From NCBI GenBank assembly GCA_030606285.1, contig JAUWGS010000005.1, positions 101,977-165,976 on the forward strand: a stretch of DNA of 64,000 nt, given 5' to 3'. The position numbers were made by a program, and so were the translations under genes. This stretch comes from Planctomycetales bacterium. GTDB taxonomy: Bacteria; 4484-113. The notes below the pieces were generated by a model. That model had not been told where the DNA came from and searched no databases. It worked only from the letters and a program-made list of their open reading frames with translations. This document shows positions 41,142-51,444 of this stretch, one piece after another (positions within the stretch are counted from its first letter, which is position 1; each line of letters begins with the position of its first letter).

Positions 41142-41717
41142 GTGGACGAGGATAAAACCGAAACCGACATAGCGGTGGATGATCCGCAGCAGGCTCTGAC
41201 GGAGCTGACCAAGCTCACCGAGCATCCGGAGGAGGACAGCTTCCTGCCGGGAGACGTGCGGTCCGACCAGCTGTTCGTCTACGACGAGCTCCTCAGTCCC
41301 GCAGTTATAAGCAGGTATCTCAGCCACCCGCGCCAGGGCATCATCGCCCACATGCCGATGCACAAGCTGGTCTTCCCGAAGTTCTTCCCGCCAAGAAACA
41401 CCGGCCTTGCGAGCATCGTGCGTTCGCGCGTGCGCGAGGATTCCGTCTGGGGCGTCACGTTCGACCTGGCGGACCAAGACCTGAAGCGCCTTGACCACTA
41501 CAAAGGCGTACCGAACCGGTATCATATGCGCGCCATCGTCATATCGGACCGGGGCGGGCGCAAATCGGTTGCCATGACCTATGTCATCTCAATGCCGGAC
41601 AAAGAACCGAGCAAGCCCAGCAAGGAACTTCTGGAGTTGATAGTTGAGGGCGCTCGCACACGCAACCTCCCGGAAGACTACGTGAAGATGCTGCAGGAAC
41701 TGGAGACGCTGGACTGA
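41142..41717 (+). CDS. Gamma-glutamylcyclotransferase-like fold protein, catalytic Glu not conserved
   Basis: 191 residues from GTG 41142. After an acidic N-terminal ~40 residues the sequence follows the GGCT/AIG2-like fold: LFVYDELLSPAVISRYL, VWGVTFDLADQDLKRLDHYK, AMTYVISMP, then PSKELLELIVEGARTRNLPE. In active enzymes the LDxxEG segment holds the catalytic glutamate; here it reads LDHYKG, so ordinary gamma-glutamylcyclotransferase activity is doubtful. It might bind a different ligand. It follows the secreted-protein gene by 12 nt. Confidence 0.72.
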   Translation: MDEDKTETDIAVDDPQQALTELTKLTEHPEEDSFLPGDVRSDQLFVYDELLSPAVISRYLSHPRQGIIAHMPMHKLVFPKFFPPRNTGLASIVRSRVREDSVWGVTFDLADQDLKRLDHYKGVPNRYHMRAIVISDRGGRKSVAMTYVISMPDKEPSKPSKELLELIVEGARTRNLPEDYVKMLQELETLD

Positions 41718-41739
41718 AACAGGCGAAGCTGCCGTTTCC

Positions 41740-42160
41740 TCTCCCCCTGGGTAGCGCCGGCTTTCTAGCCGGTGAATTTTAAGACCGGACGCGTGGCGTG
41801 TGGTGGGGGGTGAGTAGCCAGGGGCCGGGGCCGGTCCCCTCCCGGGTATGCGGGGCTCACTAGCCCGGCTATTGGGAGCGGCGCTGGTCAGCACCGCGTA
41901 CTCAGGGGAGGAGGGCACGCCGTGCCCGTTTTCCGTGCGAGCCTGTGAGCGTCCCGCGCCTCGCGGGATAGGGCGCGTCCCTTGTCTTCGACCCTGAGGC
42001 TCAGACCCGAAGGGTGGCGCGCCGACTCCCCCCCGGGTAGGCGGGGCTCACTAGCCCCGCTCTTTCTGTAGGGCGGCCACCTGTGGGCCGCCGCCTTCTG
42101 AAGGGCACGGCATGCCGTGCCCCTACAAAAGAAATCCCGTTAACATCCGACCGTCCAGCA
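41740..42160. repeat. Spacer of palindromic modules
   Basis: Holds GGTAGCGCCGGCTTTCTAGCC, two GCGGGGCTCACTAGCC modules (about 41850 and 42040), CTGTAGGGCGGCCACCTGTG (42067 on) and GGCACGGCATGCCGTGCCCC (42103-42122). No gene is seen in these ~420 nt; the module strings match those near 21.0, 32.7 and 37.1 kb. Confidence 0.75.
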
Positions 42161-42200
42161 ACTAAAAACCAAAAACCAACAACCGTTACTGCCCTTCCGC

Positions 42201-42400
42201 CTAATACAGCCGGGCGAACTTCAGGTCGTAGTTGGTGCCATCTTGGTAGGATATCGCCGGCTTGCCGTCTAATACCGCCAGGGAGTTGTATTCGCCCATA
42301 AATTCGGTGCTATCCACGGTAATAGGACTGCCCCAAGAGCTTCCGCTAGCGTCACTCGCGCGAACATACTTCAAGTCGTCGTTGGTACTTTCACAGTGGG
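42201..42400 (-). pseudogene. 3' remnant of a propeller-repeat lipoprotein gene
   Basis: The minus strand encodes about 1.3 repeat units ending NYDLKFARLY and a stop at 42201, like the C-termini of the large lipoproteins at 42536 and 60786. Upstream of about 42400 the homology stops. The 42400-42535 stretch has a coding-like open frame on the + strand (ELDEDTHLAAAASVTDFAND) with no start or stop of its own, perhaps a fragment of another gene. Confidence 0.75.
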
Positions 42401-42535
42401 CTACCTGGGGAGCTTGACGAAGACACGCACTTAGCAGCGGCTGCGTCAGTGACCGACTTCGCCAACGATGCGCCGGGCCCAGCACGTGCCAAAGCGTCTG
42501 TGCGGTTTCCAGCAGCCTTACACAATGGCGCGCGG

Positions 42536-45500
42536 CTAGTACAGCCTGAGCGTCGCAAACTTCAGATGCCGGTTGTCTCCGTCGTAGTAGGCGATTAGAG
42601 GCAAGCCCGCGCCTGAGATAATGACTGACGCATATTCTCCCACGTCCCCGTTCACGTCGACTCTCTTAGGCTCGCCCCACGAAGTGCCGCTTGGATCGAT
42701 GGCGCTTACGTATAAGAGGTCCTCCTCATCGTCGTCAGTGTAGATGATTACCGGAAGGCCGTTTCTTTCAGTCATCCGCACTATACTGTCAACACCCACA
42801 CCGTCAACGACCACTACAGGAGTTCCCCAGGTGCTGCCGTCCGAGTCGTTCGCTCTGATGAATTCCAGGTCTTCAATATCGTAGTCGTAGTAGGCTATTG
42901 CAGGCCTTCCGTCTATTATCGCCATAGAAGAGTAATAGCCAACGTCGCCATCGCTAACGACCGTTATCGGTGTGCCCCAAGACGCTCCGGTTGAGTCTGT
43001 TGCACGAACGTAAAGGAGGTCATAGTCATCACACTGGTAATAGCTGATGGCGGGTCTTCCGTTCACGACCACAAGGGAAGAGAATTCGCCGACTGAATCG
43101 CCGCCTCCGTCGTCCACTACAATCGGACTGCCCCAGCTGGCTCCGTTCTGATCAACCGCCCGCACGTACTTCAAGACCTCGTTATCCAGATCTTGGTAGG
43201 CAACAGCGGGGTTAGAAGCAACAACGGCTGCTGAGGCATACTCCCCAACTTCGCCTTCGATGTCGAGGAGAACTGGTCTGCCCCACGACTCACCGGTCTC
43301 GTCCAGGGCCCGGCAGAAACGCAAATCGTAGTGAGTGTCGTCGAAGTACGCAGCAGCGGGATACCCGCCTACCATCAAGCCTGACGCAAACGACCCAACG
43401 TTACAATCTCCGGAATCAGCGACGTAGTTGTTCCATGAGGTTCCGCTCGCGTCCGAGCTCCGGGCAAAACGGAGCCTTTCCTCTGTGGAGTCGAAATACG
43501 CAATCACGGGATTACCGTCCGCTATAGCCATCGAGGTGTACTTGCCCACTGACTCAGTGCTATACACAGTAACCGGCGCTCCCCACGTGGAGCCTTCCAC
43601 GTTTGTAGCCCGCACGTATTTTAGGTCGTCGTTGGTTTCGTCGTAGTAGGATATTGCCGGGTTGCCGTTCACCACATGTAGCGATGTGTAGTAGCCCACT
43701 GCGTCCATAGTCTCTACCACTACAGGCGCTGGCCAAGTAGCACCGTCGGCGTCGTTCGCCCTGATGTAATAGAGATCGTATGTACTGTAATACTGATAGC
43801 TTATCGCCGGCTTCCCGTCGACAACCTTCATTGAAGTATGCCAGCCGGTAAGGCCAGTGCTGTCAATAGTTGTGGGTATCCCCCACGCTGAGCCGTCTGC
43901 ATTGGTTGCGCGAACGTATCTCAGATCGCCGCCACCAGACCCATAGTAGCTGATGGCAGGATTACCGTTGACCGCAGCCAGTGAGATATAACGTCCCTCG
44001 TAAGCACTGTCCACTACTATCGGGCTTCCCCATCCTGCACCATTGGCGTCAGTCGCCCTGATGTACCTGAGATCGCTGTCATTCCAGTTGTTGTAGGCTA
44101 TCGCCGGGTTCCCATTGACAACCATAAGGGAGTTGTGATTGCCTGTGCCATATTTGCTGTCAATAGTAATCGGAGTACCCCAGCTTGTTCCATCCGCGTC
44201 GTTCGCCCTTACGAATTTCAAGTTACTGTTATCGCTGTCGTAGTAGCAGATTGCCGGATTGCCATTTATCACTGCCAGCGAGGGCAGGGCGCCTACATAG
44301 CCTTCATAGTCCAGAATTCTTGGCGTGCCCCAACTTGTGCCGGTGGCGTTCTCAGCGCGAACGTATTTTAGGTCCCGCCCAGTTGTGTCAAAGTAAGCGA
44401 TAGCCGGGTGCCCGTTAACTACTGCGGCTGAGGCATACCTTCCGACATCCACTTTCCGGCCGTCAACGATTTCGGGCTCGTTCCAGTAACTTCCGTCTCC
44501 GTAGCCAGCTCGTACGAACTTAAGATAGCCTAAGTCCGAGTCATGGTAGAAGACGCCGGGGAACCCGTCCAGGTCAATGATAGAACTGTATTCCCCCACG
44601 CTGTATGTATCATCTATCACCATAGACGAGAACTTGTACATGTTCACAGACCTCGATATTTCCGAAACCAGACCGCCTGCGTTCCTGACCCGGAGAGTGG
44701 GCCCGTATCTTCCCGCATTCGGGTAGAAGTCCATATAGGTTGGGTCGGATTGGTATGAGGTGAACGAGTTGTTTCCGTAGAAGTCGAACGCAAACTCAAG
44801 AGGGCCGCCGTCAGGATCTGTACTTCCAGAGCCGTCGAGCGTAACATCGGGCGGCGTGTCCCCCAGGCCAAGTATCACTTCGTCCGGAGCTACGGTTAGG
44901 CTGGCAACCGGCGCGAGGTTCAGAGCGCTAATAGAAACGGTGTCCACGGCCCAGGCGCCGTCGTTGTCGGTGGCGCGGAACTTGGCGTTGTAGAGGCCCG
45001 GAATAGAGTACGTGTGTGGCAGCGGGCTCGGGTCGGTGGGCGAAAAATCGTCAAACGTCCCGTCACCGTCGAAGTCCCACGCCCAAAGCTCAATCGTCCC
45101 GTCGTCGTCTTCGGCGATTATCGTGAAGTTCACGTCAAGCGGCGCGGTGCCGTAAGTCACATCCGCCGTCGCCAGCACAACCGGGCGGAAGTTGCCGGTG
45201 ATGAACAGGCTCACTGCGGAAAGCGAGAAACCGCCCTCGGAGGTGTGTGCTCTGATCGCGGGACGAATGACGCCGAGATTACCCGTGTCCGCATCTCTCG
45301 TGCCAGTCGGGTCGTCGGTGTAATCCCACACGCCGTCGCCGTCAACGTCCCAGTCGTAGGTCTCAGCGCCGGTAGCGGCAAGCTCAATCACGTCGTTGCG
45401 CACGCCCGAGGCTGCGGTTGCAGAAAGCTCCACGGATGGCATCTCGCCCGCAAGCGGCGTCTCGGTGGCAGGATCTGATAGCTCAGATTCGTTGCCGGAA

Positions 45501-46387
45501 ATATCCACCGCCGTGAGCGTTACTTCGACTTCTTCCGCGCAGGGAATAACGAGGCTCGTGCCACCTTCGAGGTAGTCAAGAACCTGCTCACCATCAGCGT
45601 ATATCCTGTATCCGGCGAGGTCGCCCGCTGCGACGTTGTTCCATTCGGCGAACACTCCGCCCGTGACGGACGTAAGCGTGGGCGCGGCAGGAATCGGCGG
45701 AGCTTCGGTGTCGGCAGCATCGCGCACGTTCGCGCCCAGTGCGACCACGTCAAAGCTCGCGCCGTCGTATGCGACCACCGCGAGCATCAGGTTCCCTATG
45801 CCTGACGCGTATTCGGCGTCGGGCACATTGAAGCGCACGTGGCTGACATCAAACGGCCCGTACCAGTGCCATGTGTTCACCGAGTAATCGCCCACGCCGA
45901 TGTAATAGGAGCTTCCGTTGTGCAGGTTCACATCGGCGGCAATCGTTCCCGGCTGCTCTACGCCCAGCGGTAAGCGGTAGATGGCGTAGGAGACGGCTTC
46001 ACCACCCGGCGCGCCGCTGGAAAAGGACGAAGCCTCACCGTAGTTCGTCACATCACCCGCTTCGAGATACCGCTCGATGCCCGCAGCGAATATGCTGTCG
46101 AAGTTGAGATTGGACGCCCTTCGGCCTTGCTCAGGACCTTCGGCTCCCTTGGGCGGCATCACATGCCCGTTCGCATCCAGCTCCTCCCACGGCTGCGCCC
46201 TATCTTCTGGAAGCGTGCCAGGCCAGGTGACCTGCTGCTCCATCGCTAACGGTTCAGCTGCCTGCTGCGTCCCAACGCCTAAAATCGTCGGCACGCGCTT
46301 CGACCCCTGCCCGCAGGCAACGAGCAGAATAATGATTGTGATTACTGCTGTGTAAACAGCCGCTTTGTATGAGAACTTCGGATTCAT
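42536..46387 (-). CDS. Large surface lipoprotein with PKD-like domains and 14 propeller-type repeats
   Basis: 1283 residues. The lipobox is ILLVACGQG at the N-terminus. Residues ~100-330 form a unique region shared with the paralogue at 60786 (FAAGIERYLEAGDVTNYG). PKD-like domains (DFDGDGTFDD, PLPHTYSIPGLYNAKFRATD) lie at ~330-590. After ~600 there are 14 units of about 50 residues with the pattern VGxYxSLAVVNGNPAISYYD ... DLKYVRATDxxGxSWGTP. The count of 14 fits two seven-bladed beta-propellers. Probably displayed outside the cell and used in adhesion or binding. The promoter TGATACTAT is at 46418-46426 and the Shine-Dalgarno is GAGGAGGGG. No neighbour explains its job. Confidence 0.88.
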   Translation of the reverse strand: MNPKFSYKAAVYTAVITIIILLVACGQGSKRVPTILGVGTQQAAEPLAMEQQVTWPGTLPEDRAQPWEELDANGHVMPPKGAEGPEQGRRASNLNFDSIFAAGIERYLEAGDVTNYGEASSFSSGAPGGEAVSYAIYRLPLGVEQPGTIAADVNLHNGSSYYIGVGDYSVNTWHWYGPFDVSHVRFNVPDAEYASGIGNLMLAVVAYDGASFDVVALGANVRDAADTEAPPIPAAPTLTSVTGGVFAEWNNVAAGDLAGYRIYADGEQVLDYLEGGTSLVIPCAEEVEVTLTAVDISGNESELSDPATETPLAGEMPSVELSATAASGVRNDVIELAATGAETYDWDVDGDGVWDYTDDPTGTRDADTGNLGVIRPAIRAHTSEGGFSLSAVSLFITGNFRPVVLATADVTYGTAPLDVNFTIIAEDDDGTIELWAWDFDGDGTFDDFSPTDPSPLPHTYSIPGLYNAKFRATDNDGAWAVDTVSISALNLAPVASLTVAPDEVILGLGDTPPDVTLDGSGSTDPDGGPLEFAFDFYGNNSFTSYQSDPTYMDFYPNAGRYGPTLRVRNAGGLVSEISRSVNMYKFSSMVIDDTYSVGEYSSIIDLDGFPGVFYHDSDLGYLKFVRAGYGDGSYWNEPEIVDGRKVDVGRYASAAVVNGHPAIAYFDTTGRDLKYVRAENATGTSWGTPRILDYEGYVGALPSLAVINGNPAICYYDSDNSNLKFVRANDADGTSWGTPITIDSKYGTGNHNSLMVVNGNPAIAYNNWNDSDLRYIRATDANGAGWGSPIVVDSAYEGRYISLAAVNGNPAISYYGSGGGDLRYVRATNADGSAWGIPTTIDSTGLTGWHTSMKVVDGKPAISYQYYSTYDLYYIRANDADGATWPAPVVVETMDAVGYYTSLHVVNGNPAISYYDETNDDLKYVRATNVEGSTWGAPVTVYSTESVGKYTSMAIADGNPVIAYFDSTEERLRFARSSDASGTSWNNYVADSGDCNVGSFASGLMVGGYPAAAYFDDTHYDLRFCRALDETGESWGRPVLLDIEGEVGEYASAAVVASNPAVAYQDLDNEVLKYVRAVDQNGASWGSPIVVDDGGGDSVGEFSSLVVVNGRPAISYYQCDDYDLLYVRATDSTGASWGTPITVVSDGDVGYYSSMAIIDGRPAIAYYDYDIEDLEFIRANDSDGSTWGTPVVVVDGVGVDSIVRMTERNGLPVIIYTDDDEEDLLYVSAIDPSGTSWGEPKRVDVNGDVGEYASVIISGAGLPLIAYYDGDNRHLKFATLRLY

Positions 46388-46417
46388 CTTCCCCTCCTCG
46401 AGTACTGATTCATCACT

Positions 46418-46426
46418 ATAGTATCA
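46418..46426 (-). promoter_or_regulatory. Extended -10 box TGATACTAT
   Basis: Predicted +1 at about 46411, giving a 24-nt leader with GAGGAGGGG before ATG 46387. Confidence 0.5.
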
Positions 46427-46456
46427 CAGGAAGGACAGGTGATACATCAAGCGTTG

Positions 46457-46465
46457 TGCTAGAAT
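46457..46465 (+). promoter_or_regulatory. Extended -10 box TGCTAGAAT for metG
   Basis: Predicted +1 at about 46472, 21 nt before ATG 46493. Divergent from the large lipoprotein promoter. Confidence 0.6.
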
Positions 46466-46492
46466 ACCGCTCTTATCCGGTTGTGATGCGAA

Positions 46493-48472
46493 ATGGACGC
46501 AGACGAAAACGGTAAACGCTTCTATCTGACCACGCCCATCTACTACGTCAACGCGCTGCCGCATCTGGGCACCGCGTACACCACCGTCATTGCCGACATC
46601 ATCGCGCGGTTCAAACGGATGCAGGGCTACGACGCGCTTCTCGTAACGGGCAGCGACGAGAACAGCCAGAAGATTGTGCTCGCAGCGGAAGAAGCCGGGC
46701 AAGACCCGCTGAAGTTCTGCGACGAGATGGTGCAGCGTTACCACGAGGCTTGGCGCATGCTGGACATCGGCCCCTACGAGTACGTGCGCACCACCGAGGA
46801 GCGCCACCGCAAGCTGGTGCAGTTTTTCTTCCAGCGCGTGCGCGATGCGGGACACATCTACAAGGGGGAGTACTCCGGGCACTACTGCACGCCCTGCGAG
46901 ACTTTCTACACCCAGAAGGAGCTGCTGGAAGGTGAACTGTGCCCCAAGTGCGAACGGGCGACGCACGAGGTATCGGAGGAGGCGTACTTTTTTAAGCTCA
47001 GCGCCTTTCAGAAATACATCGAGGAACTGCTGCGCGCCGACAGGAAATTCATCATCCCCGACTTCAGGCTGAACGAGATGCGCGCCCGGGTTAATGAAGG
47101 TCTGGGCGACGTCTGCATAAGCCGTTCCAGCCTTCAGTGGGGCATTCCCCTGCCGTGGGACGATTCACATGTCCTTTATGTCTGGGTTGACGCGCTGCTG
47201 GCTTACGTCACCGGCTCGGGGTTTGACTTCGAGCATCCTGAGAAGCCGCATTACTGGCCGGCACAACTGAACCTGATGGCCAAGGACATACCGTGGTTCC
47301 ACGCAATCATCTTTCCGGCATTGCTCCGCGCATACAGCGAGACGTGCGAAGAAGACGCGCGGCTTAAACTCGACCACGTTAACCAGTTGCTGGTGCACGG
47401 ATACTGGCTGTACGGCGAAAGCAAAATGAGCAAGAGCCGGGGCACAGCCATCAGCCCGCGCGAAGTCGTGGAGCTTGTGCGCTCCGACGGACTGAGGTAC
47501 TTCTTCGCACGCGAAGTCCCGCTCGGGCTGGACGGCACCATCTCCCTGGAAGCCATAGTCAACCGCTACAACTACGACCTCGGCAACGACCTGGGCAATC
47601 TGCTCAACCGCCTGCTCACAATGACCGACCGGTACTTCGGCGGCGTCGTGCCCGAAACGCCGGTATACCGTGAAAGCGACAATGACCTCCAGCAGCTGAT
47701 TGCCGAACAGCGCGACAAAGCCCTGGAGCTTATGGAACGGTATGAGCTGAGCCGCGCCCTGGAGGAAACGTTCGCCATCATCAGGGAATGTAACCGCTTC
47801 ATCGACAGCCGAAAGCCGTGGGTGCTCGGGAAGCATCCCGACCAGGCTGAGGGATTCACCGGCGCATTCTGCGCGCTGTTCGATGCCGTGAGAACCACGG
47901 CAATTCTGCTCGCGCCCGTGATGCCCGCGGCAATGCAGGAGTTGTGGGAGCAAATCGGGCTGCCGGGGCGCGTTGAAGAGGTAGCGATTGGTGATGCGGC
48001 CAAGCCCTACCCGCGCGGAAACAAGATAGGCAAGGCACGTCCGCTCTTCCCGCGAGTCGAACTCAATGCGGAGGAAACAACTGCGCAGGCTGCGCCGACA
48101 GAGGTGGGCGAGCCGGACGCGGTGGAGGAGAATCATATGGCCGAAAATGTGATTGAGTTTGCTGACTTCCAGAAGGTTGAAATCATCGTGGTCAAGATCC
48201 TGAGTGCTGAGCCGGTGGCCGGCGCCGACAAGCTCCTCAAGATGCAGGTGGACGACGGGCGCGGCGGACGGCAGACTGTAGCGGCCATCGCCCCTATAAT
48301 CAAGCCGGAAGATCTGGTCGGTCTTTATGTACCCATAATCGCCAACCTTAAACCCGCCAAGCTCCGGGGTGAGCTTTCCGAGGGGATGTTGCTGGCGGCT
48401 CAGGACAGCGAGGGAAACCTGAGTCTGGTGGTCATGCAGAAGGAGATTGCGCCCGGCTCCAAGGTGGTCTAG
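46493..48472 (+). CDS. metG: Methionyl-tRNA synthetase
   Basis: 659 residues. The class I HIGH-type motif is HLGT at 24-27 and KMSKS is at 311-315. The connective domain has a zinc knuckle (CTPC ... CPKC). After the anticodon-binding domain an acidic linker leads to a C-terminal EMAPII/Arc1p-like tRNA-binding domain (FADFQKVEIIVVKILSAEPV ... LRGELSEGMLLAA) at ~555-659, a common fusion that increases tRNA affinity and dimerises the enzyme. ATG 46493 has only a short leader. Followed 51 nt later by the ftsZ frame. Confidence 0.97.
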   Translation: MDADENGKRFYLTTPIYYVNALPHLGTAYTTVIADIIARFKRMQGYDALLVTGSDENSQKIVLAAEEAGQDPLKFCDEMVQRYHEAWRMLDIGPYEYVRTTEERHRKLVQFFFQRVRDAGHIYKGEYSGHYCTPCETFYTQKELLEGELCPKCERATHEVSEEAYFFKLSAFQKYIEELLRADRKFIIPDFRLNEMRARVNEGLGDVCISRSSLQWGIPLPWDDSHVLYVWVDALLAYVTGSGFDFEHPEKPHYWPAQLNLMAKDIPWFHAIIFPALLRAYSETCEEDARLKLDHVNQLLVHGYWLYGESKMSKSRGTAISPREVVELVRSDGLRYFFAREVPLGLDGTISLEAIVNRYNYDLGNDLGNLLNRLLTMTDRYFGGVVPETPVYRESDNDLQQLIAEQRDKALELMERYELSRALEETFAIIRECNRFIDSRKPWVLGKHPDQAEGFTGAFCALFDAVRTTAILLAPVMPAAMQELWEQIGLPGRVEEVAIGDAAKPYPRGNKIGKARPLFPRVELNAEETTAQAAPTEVGEPDAVEENHMAENVIEFADFQKVEIIVVKILSAEPVAGADKLLKMQVDDGRGGRQTVAAIAPIIKPEDLVGLYVPIIANLKPAKLRGELSEGMLLAAQDSEGNLSLVVMQKEIAPGSKVV

Positions 48473-48523
48473 AGCGCATTCGCTTGCAAGCCCTCAGGGA
48501 TTCCCGTATCATATGGCCTTAAG

Positions 48524-49879
48524 GTGCAACGGGGCCTGTTTAAGGACGCCCACGAAGCCGCTCCGGAGCGGCCGGAACCATCTGACTTGGAACCGCAAAC
48601 CGAACAGCCGGATGAAGAGGCACAGGACGGTGCTGGAGCGCCTCCAGAGCTTACGCCCCTCGACAATGAGGAGCCAATGGAGGCAATTGACATCAAAGAG
48701 CCGGCTCTGGAAACAGAACGCCGTGAGCCCCGGGCACAACCTAAGGAGACGTGGATGGTAACTGATTTCTATAGTGAGGACTTACAGGCCAAAATCAAGG
48801 TCGTTGGCGTGGGTGGCGGCGGCTGCAACGCCCTTGACCGGATGATCGAAAGCGGCCTGTCCGGTGTGGATTTCGTCGCAGTCAACACCGACTACCAAGC
48901 GCTCGAGCGCTCCAAGGCGCTGCACAAGCTTCAAATAGGCGCCAAGCTTACGCGCGGCTTGGGCAGCGGTTCCAACCCCGAGATCGGCCTGAAGGCGGCG
49001 GAGGAAAGCCGGAATGACATCGCCGAGCTGACAGCCGGCGCCGACCTGGTCTTCGTCACCTGCGGAAAAGGCGGTGGCACCGGCACCGGTGCCGCCCCGC
49101 TGATCGCCAACGTGGCGAGGGAAGCGGGCGCGCTCACTGTGGGCATTGTCACGCGCCCGTTCGCGTTCGAAGGGCGCAGGCGGCAGCGCGTGGCGAACGA
49201 GGGCATTGAGAACCTGCGCGAAAACGTCGACTCGCTTATCATCATCCCCAACGACAAGCTCCTGGGGCTCGCGACCGAGACAACCGGGCTGCAGGAAGCG
49301 TTTCTCATGGCTGACGATATTCTCCGGCAGGCGGTAACCGGCATCAGCGAGCTTATCCTCAAGCCCGGGCTGATCAATATGGACTTCGCCGACGTGCAAG
49401 TGGTGATGCGCGATTCGGGCACCGCGCTAATCGGCCTGGGCTCGGCCAAGGGCGAGAATCGCGCGCGCGTTGCCATCGAAGAGGCCATTATGAGCCCGCT
49501 TCTGGAAAGCAGCATTGACGGCGCGACCGGTGTGCTCATCAACTTCACCGGCGGCGAAGACCTTACGCTGCAGGAAGTCAACGAGGCTGCCACTCTGGTC
49601 GCCGAGCGCGTCGACCAGGACGCCAATATCATCTTCGGCGCGATTATTGAGCCGGAGCGTACCGAAGAAGTGCGCGTTATGGTCCTTGCCACCGGCTTCT
49701 CCGGCGAGCCGAGGCTGCACGCTACCGTACGCAGGGACGCAGCGCGCGAACGTCCCCGCGTGGAGTTCCGTCCGCGAGAAGAGAATCTCGCAGCCGAGAA
49801 TTTCGCCGAACCCGTGCCCGCCAGCGAGGATACTGAGGACCTGGACGTCCCGACGTTCTTGCGCAAGCTGAAGAAGTGA
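48524..49879 (+). CDS. ftsZ: Cell division protein FtsZ, with possible N-terminal extension
   Basis: Tubulin-like GTPase that forms the Z ring. The tubulin signature [10 protein letters not shown], the N-terminal [16 protein letters not shown] and the C-terminal [11 protein letters not shown] (FtsA/ZipA-binding tail) are intact. ATG 48755 has an ideal AAGGAG Shine-Dalgarno and gives a normal 374-residue protein beginning [18 protein letters not shown]. The frame stays open back to GTG 48524, adding 77 residues rich in Pro, Glu and Asp, and a TATCAT -10-like box lies just before it. Both a long and a short form are possible. The end overlaps the next gene by 4 nt (GTGA). Confidence 0.96.
   Translation: MQRGLFKDAHEAAPERPEPSDLEPQTEQPDEEAQDGAGAPPELTPLDNEEPMEAIDIKEPALETERREPRAQPKETWMVTDFYSEDLQAKIKVVGVGGGGCNALDRMIESGLSGVDFVAVNTDYQALERSKALHKLQIGAKLTRGLGSGSNPEIGLKAAEESRNDIAELTAGADLVFVTCGKGGGTGTGAAPLIANVAREAGALTVGIVTRPFAFEGRRRQRVANEGIENLRENVDSLIIIPNDKLLGLATETTGLQEAFLMADDILRQAVTGISELILKPGLINMDFADVQVVMRDSGTALIGLGSAKGENRARVAIEEAIMSPLLESSIDGATGVLINFTGGEDLTLQEVNEAATLVAERVDQDANIIFGAIIEPERTEEVRVMVLATGFSGEPRLHATVRRDAARERPRVEFRPREENLAAENFAEPVPASEDTEDLDVPTFLRKLKK
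48755..48757 (+). promoter_or_regulatory. Internal ftsZ start codon with strong Shine-Dalgarno
   Basis: CTAAGGAGACGTGG directly precedes ATG 48755, which yields the standard FtsZ N-terminus. This is the likelier main start. Confidence 0.65.
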
Positions 49880-51417
49880 GCCACGAGTATCCCGGCGAGC
49901 GGTACATCCAGCCGGTAAAGCGGCTCCCCGAAAAAGACACGCGGCTGCGTGTTGCGCTCATCTACCCCGACACTTACTACACCGGCATGAGCAATCTTGG
50001 CGTGCAGGCGGTTTACGGCCTGCTGAACGAGCGCACGCCTTACATCCCCGACCTCTTCTTCTACCAGAGCGATTTCGGACTGTACCGCCACCGGGATATG
50101 GTGCGAAAACATTCACGGGTGCGCCTGCGCGATTACGACGTAGTCGCGTTCTCCATCCCCTACGAGATCCAGTACATAAACGTCCACCGCATCCTGTCGG
50201 CGCACGGAATCGGGTTGACGCCCGATGAGCGCTCCGGCTCGCCCGTCGTCGTGGCCGGTGGCATTCCCGTTACCGCCAATCCGCTGCCGCTGGGCGGCCT
50301 AATAGACCTTGCGTTCATCGGCGAGGCCGAAGGCGCATTCCCGCCGTTCCTGGACGATGTATTGCACGCCCTGTCGCAGCTCAAGTCGCCGCAGGGAACT
50401 GATGCCCGCGATGAATTGCTCACACGGTGGCACGGGCAGCCCGGATTCTGGTGTCCGCAAATCGGCGGGGATTTGCCGCGCCACACGCTTGCCGACCTCG
50501 GCGCATACGACACGGTTAGCCGCATCGTCACGCCGCGCACCGTGTTCTCAAACCGCATGCTGCTACAGACCGCGCGCGGATGCGCTGCCCGCTGCAGATT
50601 CTGCCTGGCGGGACACACCACTGCGCCGCTGCGCTTGCTTTCCAAAGATGCAATCGCCGAGCGCGCCGCCCTGGCGCGTGACGTGACGGATCGCATCGGC
50701 ATCATCGCCGCTGCGCCGGCGGATCATCCCGATATCGTTGATATCGCAACCACACTGGTTGACGACGGCTTCAGCGTCTCGTTTTCTTCGCTCAGGCTGG
50801 CCTCGCTCACCGACGAAATGGTGCAATGCCTGCTGCGAAGCGGCCAGCGCACGGTCACCATCGCGCCCGAAGTGCTGGACGAGGGCTACCGCAAAATCAT
50901 CGGCAAACCGTTTCCCGCGAATGCGGAAGTGCTTACGCGCACCCGCGCATTTCTCGATGCCGGCGTGCCGCGAATCAAGTTCTACTTCATGCTCGGCTTC
51001 AGCTTCGAGGATGACGGCTACATCGCGCGGCTCGCACGGTGGCTTGAGGAACTGGACGCGGTCGCGCAGGAGCTTCGGCCGAAAGGCGAGCCAGCCCTGA
51101 CGTTCGCGTTCAGTTTTTTCGTGCCAAAGCCGCAGACGCCGCTTGGCCTCGAGCCAATGCCCACGCGCGCGGAGCTGCAGCACCGGCGCAAGCTGCTGAA
51201 GGCGAGCTTCAGGGGGCGCTCGCGGCTCAAGTTCGAAAGCCCGGCGTGGAGCCTGCTGCAGGAGCGCCTATCGAGGGGCGGAAGCGACGCGGCCGATGTC
51301 ATCGCGTTTCTCGCCGCCGACCGTTTGACTACTGCCAGCGTGAATGCGGCAATCGAGCGCTACAGCGTCGAAGAATCAGCCGCGCATCCAGAAAAAGCGT
51401 GGCCGACGCTGCGTTGA
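49876..51417 (+). CDS. Radical SAM protein with N-terminal B12-binding-like domain
   Basis: 513 residues from GTG 49876. The N-terminal ~200 residues resemble the B12-binding-type Rossmann domain of radical SAM proteins ([36 protein letters not shown]). The cluster motif follows in [12 protein letters not shown] (CxxxCxxC), then [13 protein letters not shown]. This layout matches the TIGR03960-like group often found near ribosome and cell-envelope genes, whose substrate is unknown. Coupled to ftsZ by a 4-nt overlap, so it may be expressed with cell division genes. Confidence 0.85.
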   Translation: MSHEYPGERYIQPVKRLPEKDTRLRVALIYPDTYYTGMSNLGVQAVYGLLNERTPYIPDLFFYQSDFGLYRHRDMVRKHSRVRLRDYDVVAFSIPYEIQYINVHRILSAHGIGLTPDERSGSPVVVAGGIPVTANPLPLGGLIDLAFIGEAEGAFPPFLDDVLHALSQLKSPQGTDARDELLTRWHGQPGFWCPQIGGDLPRHTLADLGAYDTVSRIVTPRTVFSNRMLLQTARGCAARCRFCLAGHTTAPLRLLSKDAIAERAALARDVTDRIGIIAAAPADHPDIVDIATTLVDDGFSVSFSSLRLASLTDEMVQCLLRSGQRTVTIAPEVLDEGYRKIIGKPFPANAEVLTRTRAFLDAGVPRIKFYFMLGFSFEDDGYIARLARWLEELDAVAQELRPKGEPALTFAFSFFVPKPQTPLGLEPMPTRAELQHRRKLLKASFRGRSRLKFESPAWSLLQERLSRGGSDAADVIAFLAADRLTTASVNAAIERYSVEESAAHPEKAWPTLR

Positions 51418-51444
51418 TGGCGCGGTTCTAATGAGCGTTTAGCG

